Part shown: piece after piece, positions 1-8,065 of the stretch
Layout: the number at the start of each line of letters is the position of its first letter
How positions within the stretch are numbered: the first letter of the stretch is position 1
NCBI GenBank assembly: GCA_947589315.1
Contig: CANPZE010000020.1
Location: 1-47,943, forward strand
Direction of reading: 5' to 3'
Length of the DNA stretch: 47,943 nt
Source: an uncultured Lachnospiraceae bacterium
GTDB taxonomy: Bacteria > Bacillota > Clostridia > Lachnospirales > Lachnospiraceae
Notes under the pieces: model-generated
Seen by the model: the letters and a program-made list of their open reading frames with translations, nothing else
What the model was told of the DNA's origin: nothing
Databases searched by the model: none
Translations under genes and position numbers: made by a program

Positions 1-161
1 TGGGACGTATGCACAGCGATGCGCAGTTCGCCGGTTCCTCTTCCGTGCCTGCCCATGTAGAAATGATGGGTCTGATCGGCGCAGGCAACAACCCGATGGT
101 GGGTATGACCGTTGCCGTGGCTGTATCCATTGAAGAGGCAGCAAAGGCTGGTAAGTTCTGA
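1..161 (+). CDS. C-terminal end of a GGGtGRT-family protein (partial)
   Basis: Only the last 52 codons and the TGA stop (159-161) are inside the window; the reading frame starts at base 3. The visible tail contains SDAQFAGSSSVPAHVEMMGL and IGAGNNPMVGMTVAVAV and ends in IEEAAKAGKF. From memory this resembles the C-terminus of the GGGtGRT family, a conserved clostridial protein family of unknown function. The gene is transcribed towards a strong hairpin terminator just downstream. It is cut by the window edge, not broken. The family name could be wrong because so little is visible; that the frame is coding is well supported by composition and by the terminator placement. Confidence 0.6.
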   Translation, partial: GRMHSDAQFAGSSSVPAHVEMMGLIGAGNNPMVGMTVAVAVSIEEAAKAGKF

Positions 162-199
162 TCTAAAGCAACATTCCGGCAGAAAACGATCCTATAGCA

Positions 200-236
200 A
201 AGGCCTGTTACAGCTTCCACTGTAACAGGCCTTAAT
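200..236. terminator. bidirectional intrinsic terminator
   Basis: A perfect 14-bp stem (200-213 pairing with 220-233) encloses a 6-base loop. It lies between the convergent partial gene ending at 161 and the minus-strand gene ending at 252. AT-rich bases on both sides (TTAATTAG to the right, TTGC when read on the minus strand) allow it to serve both genes, although neither side has a long T-tract. Confidence 0.75.
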
Positions 237-251
237 TAGCTGGCAGCAGCC

Positions 252-920
252 TTAATACTTCTCTGCCACTTCTCCCTGCCTTTTGTATATACTTCCCTTA
301 GGTACATAACCGCGCACCATAGACAGGGGATATACATTGGTATTGCTCCCGATGACTGTTCCCGGGTTCAAAACGCTATTGCAGCCCACTTCTACATAAT
401 TGCCCAGAATGGCTCCCATCTTCTTTAACCCGGTCTCAATGATATCCCCCTCGTATCGGATCGTTACCAGGGTCTTATCCGATTTGACATTGGAGGTAAT
501 GGAACCGGCTCCCATATGCGATTTATAGCCGAGAATCGAATCTCCCACATAATTGTAATGAGGAACCTGTACATTATTGAAAAGGATTACGTTTTTCAAT
601 TCTGTGGAATTGCCTACCACGCAATTTTCCCCCACAATAGCGCTCCCCCGGATAAAGGCACACTGACGGATCTCGCTTCCCTGCCCGATGATACAGGGGC
701 CTGCCAAAGAGGCCGTAGGAGCCAGACTGGCGGAACGGGCTACCCAGATCTCCTCCCCCCGCTTCTCATAAATCTCCGGATCCAGGGAAGGCCCCAGCTT
801 CCGGATAAATTCCCGGATCAAAGGCAGGACTTCCCAGGGATACTCCGTCTCCTGAAATAGCTGTGAGGCCATGGTCTCATCATAATTAAATAAATTTGCA
901 TTCTTTAATTTCTTATACAT
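252..920 (-). CDS. left-handed beta-helix (hexapeptide repeat) protein, GlmU C-terminal-like
   Basis: This 222-residue protein consists largely of hexapeptide-repeat sequence from about residue 60 onward, with runs such as APTASLAGPCIIGQGSEI and SAIVGENCVVGNSTEL. It continues with HMGAGSITSNVKSD and NPGTVIGSNTNVYP. This is the left-handed beta-helix fold of the acyltransferase half of GlmU and of related sugar nucleotide enzymes. No nucleotidyltransferase domain with a GXGTRM-type signature is present, so it is not full-length GlmU. The N-terminal 55 residues may be a small helical cap. The start is supported by AAGGAAGG eight bases upstream. It is 21 bases downstream of topB and probably co-transcribed. 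The substrate is unknown; a sugar nucleotide acyltransferase or a structural role are both possible. Confidence 0.75.
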   Translation of the reverse strand: MYKKLKNANLFNYDETMASQLFQETEYPWEVLPLIREFIRKLGPSLDPEIYEKRGEEIWVARSASLAPTASLAGPCIIGQGSEIRQCAFIRGSAIVGENCVVGNSTELKNVILFNNVQVPHYNYVGDSILGYKSHMGAGSITSNVKSDKTLVTIRYEGDIIETGLKKMGAILGNYVEVGCNSVLNPGTVIGSNTNVYPLSMVRGYVPKGSIYKRQGEVAEKY

Positions 921-941
921 ATAAGCTTCCTTCCTTTCCGG

Positions 942-2978
942 CTATGATTTTTTATAAAAGGCAGCGGCCTGGGCAAATTTGCTGCGAAGCATCCCCTGAT
1001 TATTCAGCTGCTTTACCCCATTTACCCTTCGTTCCACAAAATCTTCCAGTTTTTTCATATACTCTTCTTCCGTGATGCTCCCCTCTGCCACATAATTCAG
1101 TCCCTTTTCCCAGCTCGCAGTCAGTTCCGGGTTTAACAGAGAGCGGATCGACGAATCCACCACATCATAAACCATTTCTCCCAGCAACTCCGGTGTGATG
1201 ATCTGGGTTTTCTTATTCAATTTTAAATATTTGATCTTAATCAGCTTGCTCAGGATCTCCGCCCGGGTGGCGCTGGTGCCTATGCCGCTTCCCTTGATCT
1301 GGGAACGGAGTTCTTCATCCTCGATCAGCTGCCCGGCATTCTCCATGGCCAGGATCATGCTTCCGGAATTATAGCGTTTGGGTGGGGAAGTCTCGCCCTC
1401 CTTAATCTCCAGTTCCTCCAGAGATAACACCTCTCCCCTTTTCAGCTTTTTTAACCCGTCCAATAGCCGGGTATCCAGCTTCTCTTCCTTTTTTTCTTCC
1501 CCCTTGCCGGCAAAGGAGGGCGCAGCAAGCTCCAGATACCCTGGGCTCTCCAGAACTTTAAAGCTGGCGAAAAAAGCTTCCCTGTCCCGTGATACTTCCA
1601 CACTGATCTTTAAATATTGGGCCGGAGGATAGAAGATACACAGGAACCGCCGTACGATCACCTCATAGACGTGCCGGGCCGTGAGGCTGGTACTCTCCAA
1701 TGCCCCCAGCCCCTGTCCCGTAGGGATGATCGCATAATGATCCGTGATCTGCTTGTCATTACAATACCTGGTCCCGGCAATTCCCTGATGGCTGCCCATT
1801 TCTAAGATCTGGCGGGCATACTGCCGGGCCATGGGATAATTCTGCAGTCCCCGTATGTTTTTCTCAATCTCTTTACATACGGCTGTAGAGAGTACCCTGG
1901 CATCGGTCCGCGGATAGGTGACCAATTTCTTCTCATACAGCTCCTGCACGATCTTCAGCGTGGCGTCCGGACTGATCTTAAACAGCTTGGAGCAGACATT
2001 CTGCAGCTCTGCCAGATTAAAAAGAAGAGGAGCGTTCTTCTTCTCCCTTTTCCGCTCTGCCTTTTCTACTATCGCTTTTTGCTCCTCCCCCTCCGGTTCC
2101 CGGAGGAAGCGCTGTTCCTCTCCCTTTCTGCCATAGCCCAGTTCCTGGCATAAGCGGAACGCCCCTTCCCACTCTTTAAAGCCATTTTCCTTATACAGGC
2201 CGGGGGACTGATAATAACGGGAACCCTCTGCGGCCCTCCACTCGCCTTCAAATTCCTGGCCCTGATAGTTAAAATGCGCCAGTATGCGATAAAAGGGCGT
2301 CTTCACAAAGTTACGGATCTCCCGCTCGCGGCGTACCACCATCCCCAGGACGCAGGTCATCACCCGCCCTACAGAAATAGCCGACCATTTCTTGCTCTGC
2401 CGGTAATTCATTACCGTCTGCCCATATTTCAAAGAAAGTACCCGGGAAAAATTAATTCCCATCAGGTAGTCCTCTTTTGCCCGGAGATAGGCTGAGGCAG
2501 ACAGATTGTCATATTCCGATAAAGGTTTTGCCTCCCGGATGCCCCGGGTGATCTCCTCCTCCGTCTGAGAATCAATCCATACCCGGCGTTTCTCCTTGGT
2601 ATCCGGCACCTGCGCCATCCGGTCCACCAGACGATAGATATATTCCCCTTCCCGCCCGGAATCGGTGCAGACATAGATCCGTACCACGTCCTCCCGGTTG
2701 AGAAGTCCGGATACGGTCTGAAACTGTTTCGCTACCTCCGGTATCAGTTCATATAAAAAATGGTCCGGCAGAAATGGCAGCGTCTGCAAAGACCATTTTT
2801 TCATTGCCCCATCGTAGGCATCGGGATAACTCATCGTCACCAAATGCCCTACGCACCAGGTCACAATATATTTCTCTGATTCCAGATATCCTTTGCCGGC
2901 ATTCCCAGATACGCCCAGTACCCGGGCAAACTCCCGGGCCACACTAGGCTTCTCTGCTATAAATACACTTTTGCTCAT
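942..2978 (-). CDS. topB: DNA topoisomerase III (type IA)
   Basis: The product is a 678-residue type IA topoisomerase, which passes one DNA strand through a transient break in another and decatenates replication or recombination intermediates. The N-terminal TOPRIM domain begins with FIAEKPSVAREFA and carries TDSGREGE near residues 105-112. The D-x-G form of that motif is usual in topoisomerase III, as opposed to D-x-D in TopA. The catalytic tyrosine is Y355 in LVTYPRTD. GSGIGTSATRAEI lies in the C-terminal part of the core. There is no C-terminal zinc-finger array. The length is normal for Firmicute TopB. The start at 2978 follows AGGAAAATACT. It sits between an LUD protein gene and the hexapeptide gene, all co-directional. 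Nothing mobile surrounds it, so this appears to be the chromosomal copy rather than an ICE-borne one. Confidence 0.93.
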   Translation of the reverse strand: MSKSVFIAEKPSVAREFARVLGVSGNAGKGYLESEKYIVTWCVGHLVTMSYPDAYDGAMKKWSLQTLPFLPDHFLYELIPEVAKQFQTVSGLLNREDVVRIYVCTDSGREGEYIYRLVDRMAQVPDTKEKRRVWIDSQTEEEITRGIREAKPLSEYDNLSASAYLRAKEDYLMGINFSRVLSLKYGQTVMNYRQSKKWSAISVGRVMTCVLGMVVRREREIRNFVKTPFYRILAHFNYQGQEFEGEWRAAEGSRYYQSPGLYKENGFKEWEGAFRLCQELGYGRKGEEQRFLREPEGEEQKAIVEKAERKREKKNAPLLFNLAELQNVCSKLFKISPDATLKIVQELYEKKLVTYPRTDARVLSTAVCKEIEKNIRGLQNYPMARQYARQILEMGSHQGIAGTRYCNDKQITDHYAIIPTGQGLGALESTSLTARHVYEVIVRRFLCIFYPPAQYLKISVEVSRDREAFFASFKVLESPGYLELAAPSFAGKGEEKKEEKLDTRLLDGLKKLKRGEVLSLEELEIKEGETSPPKRYNSGSMILAMENAGQLIEDEELRSQIKGSGIGTSATRAEILSKLIKIKYLKLNKKTQIITPELLGEMVYDVVDSSIRSLLNPELTASWEKGLNYVAEGSITEEEYMKKLEDFVERRVNGVKQLNNQGMLRSKFAQAAAFYKKS

Positions 2979-3012
2979 AGTATTTTCCTGTCCTTATAAA
3001 TCCTGCCTGCCG

Positions 3013-3648
3013 TCAATATCCCAGTTCTTCTCCTACCAGAATCACTTTTAAACGTCCCGGCACCCTGGAAAAACGGGTTACTACCGTATGGGCGCAGATA
3101 CAATCCTTGGACAGGCAATCTACACACCGGCCATACTCAGAACATGGGGTATCCAACTTCAGACGGTTGGCGTTAGGGGGCGCCGCCATATTTCTAACCC
3201 TGTCAATACCGCTCTTTACATCCGTCACCACCTTGTTCATGCCTGCGATCACGACTATATGCTCCGGCCCGTGGCACAGACAGGCCACACGGTTGCCTGC
3301 TCCGTCAATATTGATCAGCTCCCCATCGATCGTAATGGCATTGGAGCTCATAAAATAATAATCTGAAGTGACGATACGGGAAAACATTTCCTTCTTCTCT
3401 TCCGGCGTTGCGGCCAAAGACCGGTCATAAATAGTATAGTCCGATTCTTTTAGATCATCCAGAAGGCCGATCTCTTCCAGTGTCATAGAGCCTCCCCACG
3501 CCACCGAACAGCCCGGGGTAAGAAAACGCTTTGCCTTGGCATTGGCGGCTTCCCTGTCCCCACAGTAGTATCCCTCAATGCCCCGAAGGTTAAATTTTTC
3601 AATAATACTTTCTGCCAGATTTTCATAATAAATATCTTTAGGCGCCAT
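3013..3648 (-). CDS. LUD-domain lactate utilization protein (LutC/YkgG type)
   Basis: The 211-residue product matches the LUD family. Recognisable stretches are SVAWGGSMTLEEIGL, SNAITIDGELINIDGAGNRV, HGPEHIVVIAGMNKVV and AAPPNANRL. It ends with a cysteine-rich segment (TPCSEYGRCVDCLSKDCIC) and VILVGEELGY. The cysteine cluster could bind metal or an iron-sulfur cluster. In Bacillus, LutC works with LutA and LutB in lactate oxidation, but no lutA or lutB gene is near, so this stand-alone clostridial form may act in another redox reaction. The start at 3648 has AAGGAG nine bases upstream. It lies 17 bases downstream of glyA and is probably in the same transcript as the purine genes. Confidence 0.85.
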   Translation of the reverse strand: MAPKDIYYENLAESIIEKFNLRGIEGYYCGDREAANAKAKRFLTPGCSVAWGGSMTLEEIGLLDDLKESDYTIYDRSLAATPEEKKEMFSRIVTSDYYFMSSNAITIDGELINIDGAGNRVACLCHGPEHIVVIAGMNKVVTDVKSGIDRVRNMAAPPNANRLKLDTPCSEYGRCVDCLSKDCICAHTVVTRFSRVPGRLKVILVGEELGY

Positions 3649-3665
3649 AAGGATGCTCCTTTCTG

Positions 3666-4913
3666 TTATTCTGCCGGATACAGCGGATAGCTGTCTGTCA
3701 GGCTCTTTACAATTTCCATTGCCTTTCCTTTATTGCCAGCGGGATCCTGAACCATCAATGCAATCGCTTCAGCCACCTGGTCCAGGTCATGGGTGTTAAA
3801 ACCGCGGGTAGTGACCGCCGCCGTTCCCAGACGGATGCCGCTTGTCACAAAAGGAGACTGGGGATCATTGGGGATCGTATTCTTATTGCAGGTAATGTGA
3901 GCCTCGTCCAGCCACTTCTCTACCTCTTTCCCCGTCAACCCTTTTGCTGCCAGATCCACCAGCATCAGATGGTTGTCCGTGCCATCGGATACAATCTTAA
4001 AGCCGCGGTTCTGCAGGCCCTTACACAGCGCCTGGGCATTGTCGATAATATTCTTGCCATATTCCTTAAAGCTGGGATCCAACGCCTCCTTAAAGCAGAC
4101 TGCTTTGGCGGCGATCACATGCATCAGCGGCCCGCCCTGGATCCCGGGGAATAAGGCTTTATTCAGTTTCATTTCTTCTGCGAACTCCTTGCTGGAGAGG
4201 ATCATTCCCCCACGGGGCCCCCGAAGGGTTTTATGCGTAGTAGTGGTAGTCACATGGGCATAGGGGATGGGGCTTTCATGGTATCCGGAAGCCACCAGTC
4301 CGGCAATATGAGCCATATCTACCATCAAATAAGCGCCTACAGAATCTGCAATCTCCCGGAATCTTTTGAAATCAATCTTTCTGGCATAGGCGCTGGCGCC
4401 GGCAACGATCACCTTCGGCCTGCATTCCTTTGCAATGGCCTCCACATGGTCGTAATCGATCACACCATTGTCATTCACACCGTAAGGTACGCATTTAAAA
4501 TATTTCCCGGAGAGATTTACCGGGCTTCCGTGCGTCAGATGTCCGCCGTGGTCCAGATTCATTCCCATGAAAGTATCTCCTGGGTTCATCAAGGCAAAAA
4601 ATACTGTCATATTCGCCTGGGCGCCGGAATGAGGCTGTACATTGGCATACGTACACCCAAAAAGCTCCATGGCGCGGTCCCTGGCCAGATCCTCTACAAC
4701 ATCCACATACTGGCATCCGCCATAATATCTTTTTCCCGGGTAGCCCTCTGCGTATTTATTCGTCAGGGTGCTGCCCATAGCAGCCATAACGGCCTTGCTC
4801 ACCAGATTCTCTGATGCGATCAGCTCGATATTCTCTCTCTGTCTTCCTGTCTCGTCCGCAATTGCCTTAGCAACCTCCGGATCAAATCCTTCTACTTCTG
4901 CAAATGAATACAT
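3666..4913 (-). CDS. glyA: serine hydroxymethyltransferase
   Basis: This 415-residue PLP enzyme interconverts serine plus tetrahydrofolate with glycine plus 5,10-methylene-tetrahydrofolate in the cytoplasm. The family signature is complete: [16 protein letters not shown] near the N-terminus, [15 protein letters not shown], the substrate-binding SGAQAN, and the PLP-lysine region [14 protein letters not shown]. The length is normal. AAGGAGG precedes the ATG at 4913. The gene follows purD by 36 bases on the same strand. That placement is logical, since it makes the glycine used by PurD and feeds the one-carbon units used by PurN. It is probably co-regulated with the purine genes. Confidence 0.97.
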   Translation of the reverse strand: MYSFAEVEGFDPEVAKAIADETGRQRENIELIASENLVSKAVMAAMGSTLTNKYAEGYPGKRYYGGCQYVDVVEDLARDRAMELFGCTYANVQPHSGAQANMTVFFALMNPGDTFMGMNLDHGGHLTHGSPVNLSGKYFKCVPYGVNDNGVIDYDHVEAIAKECRPKVIVAGASAYARKIDFKRFREIADSVGAYLMVDMAHIAGLVASGYHESPIPYAHVTTTTTHKTLRGPRGGMILSSKEFAEEMKLNKALFPGIQGGPLMHVIAAKAVCFKEALDPSFKEYGKNIIDNAQALCKGLQNRGFKIVSDGTDNHLMLVDLAAKGLTGKEVEKWLDEAHITCNKNTIPNDPQSPFVTSGIRLGTAAVTTRGFNTHDLDQVAEAIALMVQDPAGNKGKAMEIVKSLTDSYPLYPAE

Positions 4914-4949
4914 CTTATGTCCTCCTTTTTATATGATTTGCATATTGCT

Positions 4950-6224
4950 TTATGAAAGTTCATCAATTGCCTTGCCGATATCACTGCGCATATATTTATT
5001 TTCAAAATGGATCAGCTCCGTTGCCCGATAAGCGTTGGCACGGGCCTCTTTCAGATCCTTTCCCTTAGCTGTCACACCCAGCACTCTTCCGCCATTTGTT
5101 ACCACTCCCTCGGGAGTCAGCTTAGTGCCGGCATGAAATACATAATAGCCTTCCTTATCCTGAAACTGTTCCAGCCCTGTAATCTTCTTTCCCTTTTCAT
5201 AATGCTCCGGATAGCCATCGGAAGCTAACACTACACAGACAGCGGCATTGTCTTCAAATTCCAGCTGCAGGCGGTCCAGCCTTCCCTCCAGGCAGGCCTC
5301 GATCACATCAATGATATCGTTCTTCATCCGTGGAAGAACTACCTGGGCCTCTGGATCCCCGAAACGTGCATTATATTCCAGGACCCTGGGGCCGTCCTCT
5401 GTCAGCATCAGCCCTACAAATAAGATACCGGTGAAATCTCTTCCCTCTGCTTTCATAGCATCCATTGTGGGCTGATAGATATTCTTTTCACAGAATTCCC
5501 GGATTTCATCGGTATAAAAGGGACTGGGAGAAAAGGTTCCCATTCCTCCGGTATTCAAGCCCTGATCTCCGTCCTTGGCCCGCTTATGGTCCTGGGCGCT
5601 GGTCATAGGCGCAATGTGGGTGCCATCGCAGAAGCACAGCACCGAGACTTCCCGGCCCGTGATAAAATCTTCGATGACAATGGTATTGCCTGCATCTCCA
5701 AATTGTTTATCCAGCATCAGGGTGGCAACGCCAGCCTCAGCCTCCTCCAATGTACGGCAGATCAGCACTCCCTTTCCCAGGGCCAGCCCGTCTGCCTTCA
5801 GCACTACCGGGAACTGGCAGCTGCCCAGATACAGCAATGCTTCCTCAGGAGAATGGAACGTCTCATAGTGGCAGGTGGGAATCCCATACTTTTTCATCAG
5901 ATCCTTAGAAAAGCTTTTGGAGCCTTCAATGACCGCCGCATTCTTTCTGGGGCCAAAGACCTTCAGCCCCCTCTCCTCAAAGACATCCACGATTCCACCT
6001 ACCAGAGGATCGTCCATCCCGATAATTGTCAGATCCACCTTCTTCTCTTCAGCAAAATCTGCCAGCTTCTCAAATTCCATAGCAGGGATATCTACACATT
6101 CTGCGTATTCACTGATCCCTCCATTGCCTGGCGCGCAATAGATCTTATCCACCCGTTTGCTTTTAGCCACGCTCCAGGCAATGGCATGTTCCCTGCCGCC
6201 ACTTCCTACAATCAATACCTTCAT
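4950..6224 (-). CDS. purD: phosphoribosylamine-glycine ligase (GAR synthetase)
   Basis: The product is a 424-residue ATP-grasp enzyme joining glycine to 5-phosphoribosylamine, the second step of de novo purine synthesis. It starts with MKVLIVGSGGREHAIAW, the classic PurD N-terminus. The ATP-grasp core shows FPVVLKADGLALGKGVLIC, EVSVLCFCDG, NTGGMGTFSP and LEYNARFGDPEAQVVLPR, in the expected order. GGAGG lies eight bases before the start. It is 40 bases downstream of purN and 36 bases upstream of glyA. Nothing is unusual about its length or motifs. Confidence 0.97.
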   Translation of the reverse strand: MKVLIVGSGGREHAIAWSVAKSKRVDKIYCAPGNGGISEYAECVDIPAMEFEKLADFAEEKKVDLTIIGMDDPLVGGIVDVFEERGLKVFGPRKNAAVIEGSKSFSKDLMKKYGIPTCHYETFHSPEEALLYLGSCQFPVVLKADGLALGKGVLICRTLEEAEAGVATLMLDKQFGDAGNTIVIEDFITGREVSVLCFCDGTHIAPMTSAQDHKRAKDGDQGLNTGGMGTFSPSPFYTDEIREFCEKNIYQPTMDAMKAEGRDFTGILFVGLMLTEDGPRVLEYNARFGDPEAQVVLPRMKNDIIDVIEACLEGRLDRLQLEFEDNAAVCVVLASDGYPEHYEKGKKITGLEQFQDKEGYYVFHAGTKLTPEGVVTNGGRVLGVTAKGKDLKEARANAYRATELIHFENKYMRSDIGKAIDELS

Positions 6225-6264
6225 AGATTACTTCCCTCCATAGTCAAACACACTCTGGTGCGTT

Positions 6265-6891
6265 CTACTGTCTGATATGCGCAATATTGTCTTTGATAAA
6301 TACTTTCCCTGCTCCGATCAGGTCGATGGCTTCCGGCAGGATCTTCCATTCTGCCTGCTCCATTACCCGGCGCTGGAGCTGTTCCGGGGTATCTCCCTCC
6401 TGCACCTCTACCGCCTTTTGCAACAGGATCGGTCCATGATCTGCCTTTTCATCCACAAAATGTACAGTGGCGCCGGTGACCTTATTGCCGGCTGCCAATA
6501 CAGCCTTATGCACCTTTAGCCCATAATATCCCATTCCACAGTGGGCCGGGATCAGAGACGGATGGATATTAATGATGCGGTCCGAATAAGCGGACACCAA
6601 TACCTGGGGAATGATGACCAGATATCCGGCTAACACCACAAGATCAATGTCATGTTCCTGCAAGACCTGTACCATCGCATTCCCGAAGGAATCTTTATCT
6701 GCAAATTCTCCCGGTGACAGGCAGATTCCTTCAATGCCAGCCTTTTCCGCCCGTTTCAGCGCATAAGCATCCGGCTTATTACTGATTACCAGACGGATAC
6801 AGGTATTCCGGATCGTTCCCTGGGCCACGCCATCAATAATGGCCTGTAAGTTTGTACCTCCACCAGATACACAAACTGCTATGTTCTGCAT
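6265..6891 (-). CDS. purN: phosphoribosylglycinamide formyltransferase
   Basis: PurN transfers a formyl group from 10-formyl-tetrahydrofolate to GAR, the third purine step. The start is set at the ATG at 6891, preceded by AGGAGGG, giving 208 residues beginning MQNIAVCVSGGGTNLQ. A longer reading to 6963 would overlap purM and lacks a ribosome site. Diagnostic parts are the N-terminal SGGGTNLQAIIDG phosphate-binding region, IINIHPSLIPAHCG with the catalytic histidine, and GATVHFVDEKADHGPILLQ with the catalytic aspartate. It begins 28 bases after the purM stop and is followed by purD. Confidence 0.95.
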   Translation of the reverse strand: MQNIAVCVSGGGTNLQAIIDGVAQGTIRNTCIRLVISNKPDAYALKRAEKAGIEGICLSPGEFADKDSFGNAMVQVLQEHDIDLVVLAGYLVIIPQVLVSAYSDRIINIHPSLIPAHCGMGYYGLKVHKAVLAAGNKVTGATVHFVDEKADHGPILLQKAVEVQEGDTPEQLQRRVMEQAEWKILPEAIDLIGAGKVFIKDNIAHIRQ

Positions 6892-6919
6892 GGCTTCCCT
6901 CCTATCTGCCCCGTTCCGG

Positions 6920-7948
6920 CTAAACCAGCTCCACACCTTTCTCACCCTGGACAATCTCGCCAATGATATAGCCTTTTTGCCCGGACTGGCCGATCAATTC
7001 CACTGTCCTGTCTGCATCTGCGGCATCCACTGCCAGTATCATGCCAATGCCCATATTATATGTATTGTACATCATTTCCCGGGCTACCTCCCCATCCTTG
7101 GCCAGCATGCCAAAGATCGGAGGGATCGGATAGCTGTCTGTCCTGACCACAGCCCGGACCCCTTCCGGAAGCATCCGGGGAATATTTTCGTAAAAACCAC
7201 CTCCGGTAATATGGCTGCAGCCCTTAATGGCCACGCCGCCTTTCCGTACATTGTCCAATGCCTTCACATAAATGATCGTCGGGGTAAGCAGCGTCTCCCC
7301 CAGGCTTGCCCCTCCCAGGCACTCATAGCTGCGGTCCAAAGCCTCTCTCTTAATGTTAAAGACTTTCCGGACCAGGGAGTATCCATTGCTGTGGATCCCG
7401 GAGGATGCGATCCCCACCAATACATCGGACGGAGCGATATCCTGCCCGGTGACCATAGCCTTCCGGTCTACAATCCCTACTGCAAAGCCTGCCAGGTCAT
7501 ATTCATCTGCCGGATAAAAGCCCGGCATCTCTGCCGTCTCTCCGCCGATCAATGCGGCATTTGACTGCCGGCAGCCTTCTGCCACGCCGCTGACGATCGC
7601 AGCGATCTTCTCCGGCTCATTCTTGCCACAGGCAATATAATCCAGAAAGAATAAAGGTTCCCCTCCGGCGCATGCAATATCGTTGACACACATTGCCACA
7701 CAGTCGATCCCGATGGAATCATGTTTTTCCATTTCAAAGGCGATCTTCAGTTTCGTTCCCACACCATCTGTTCCGGATACCAGAGTGGGTTCTTCCATAT
7801 TCTGGAATCCCTTTAAAGAAAATGCTCCCGAAAAGCCTCCGATCCCTCCCAGGACCTCACTGCGCATTGTGCTGGCGACATGCTTTTTCATCAGTTCAAC
7901 CGCTTTGTATCCAGCCTCAATATCTACGCCCGCATTTTTATAGTCCAT
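6920..7948 (-). CDS. purM: phosphoribosylformylglycinamidine cyclo-ligase (AIR synthetase)
   Basis: PurM closes the imidazole ring to give AIR. The protein starts at [20 protein letters not shown] (ATG at 7948, with GGAGGAAAG just upstream) and is 342 residues. The open frame runs upstream to 8038, but that extension has no ribosome site and is not conserved-looking. Family landmarks are [54 protein letters not shown] and [20 protein letters not shown]. It is the first gene of the purM-purN-purD-glyA run. A plausible promoter lies in the comEC-purM gap. No purE, purC, purF or purH is present in this window. Confidence 0.96.
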   Translation of the reverse strand: MDYKNAGVDIEAGYKAVELMKKHVASTMRSEVLGGIGGFSGAFSLKGFQNMEEPTLVSGTDGVGTKLKIAFEMEKHDSIGIDCVAMCVNDIACAGGEPLFFLDYIACGKNEPEKIAAIVSGVAEGCRQSNAALIGGETAEMPGFYPADEYDLAGFAVGIVDRKAMVTGQDIAPSDVLVGIASSGIHSNGYSLVRKVFNIKREALDRSYECLGGASLGETLLTPTIIYVKALDNVRKGGVAIKGCSHITGGGFYENIPRMLPEGVRAVVRTDSYPIPPIFGMLAKDGEVAREMMYNTYNMGIGMILAVDAADADRTVELIGQSGQKGYIIGEIVQGEKGVELV

Positions 7949-8028
7949 TCTTTCCTCCATTCCGCAGGCGAAAATAGCTCGCACTGCTACAATGCTGTAT
8001 TTTACATATGCCTCACGACACCTCCCAT

Positions 8029-8057
8029 AGTTTACCATAAAAACTGCTATTTGTCAT
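8029..8057 (-). promoter_or_regulatory. candidate promoter for purM operon
   Basis: Read on the minus strand, ATGACA (8052-8057) and TAAACT (8029-8034) are separated by exactly 17 bases. They lie after the comEC stop and about 80 bases before purM. Both hexamers are one or two bases from consensus. No terminator is visible after comEC, so read-through from comEC is also possible. Confidence 0.45.
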
Positions 8058-8065
8058 TTAAAATC

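Noticed and set aside
2640-2670. Missing second aspartate in the TOPRIM motif of topoisomerase III (TDSGREGE)
   Set aside because: A glycine at this place is usual for Firmicute topoisomerase III, so the enzyme is not expected to be defective.
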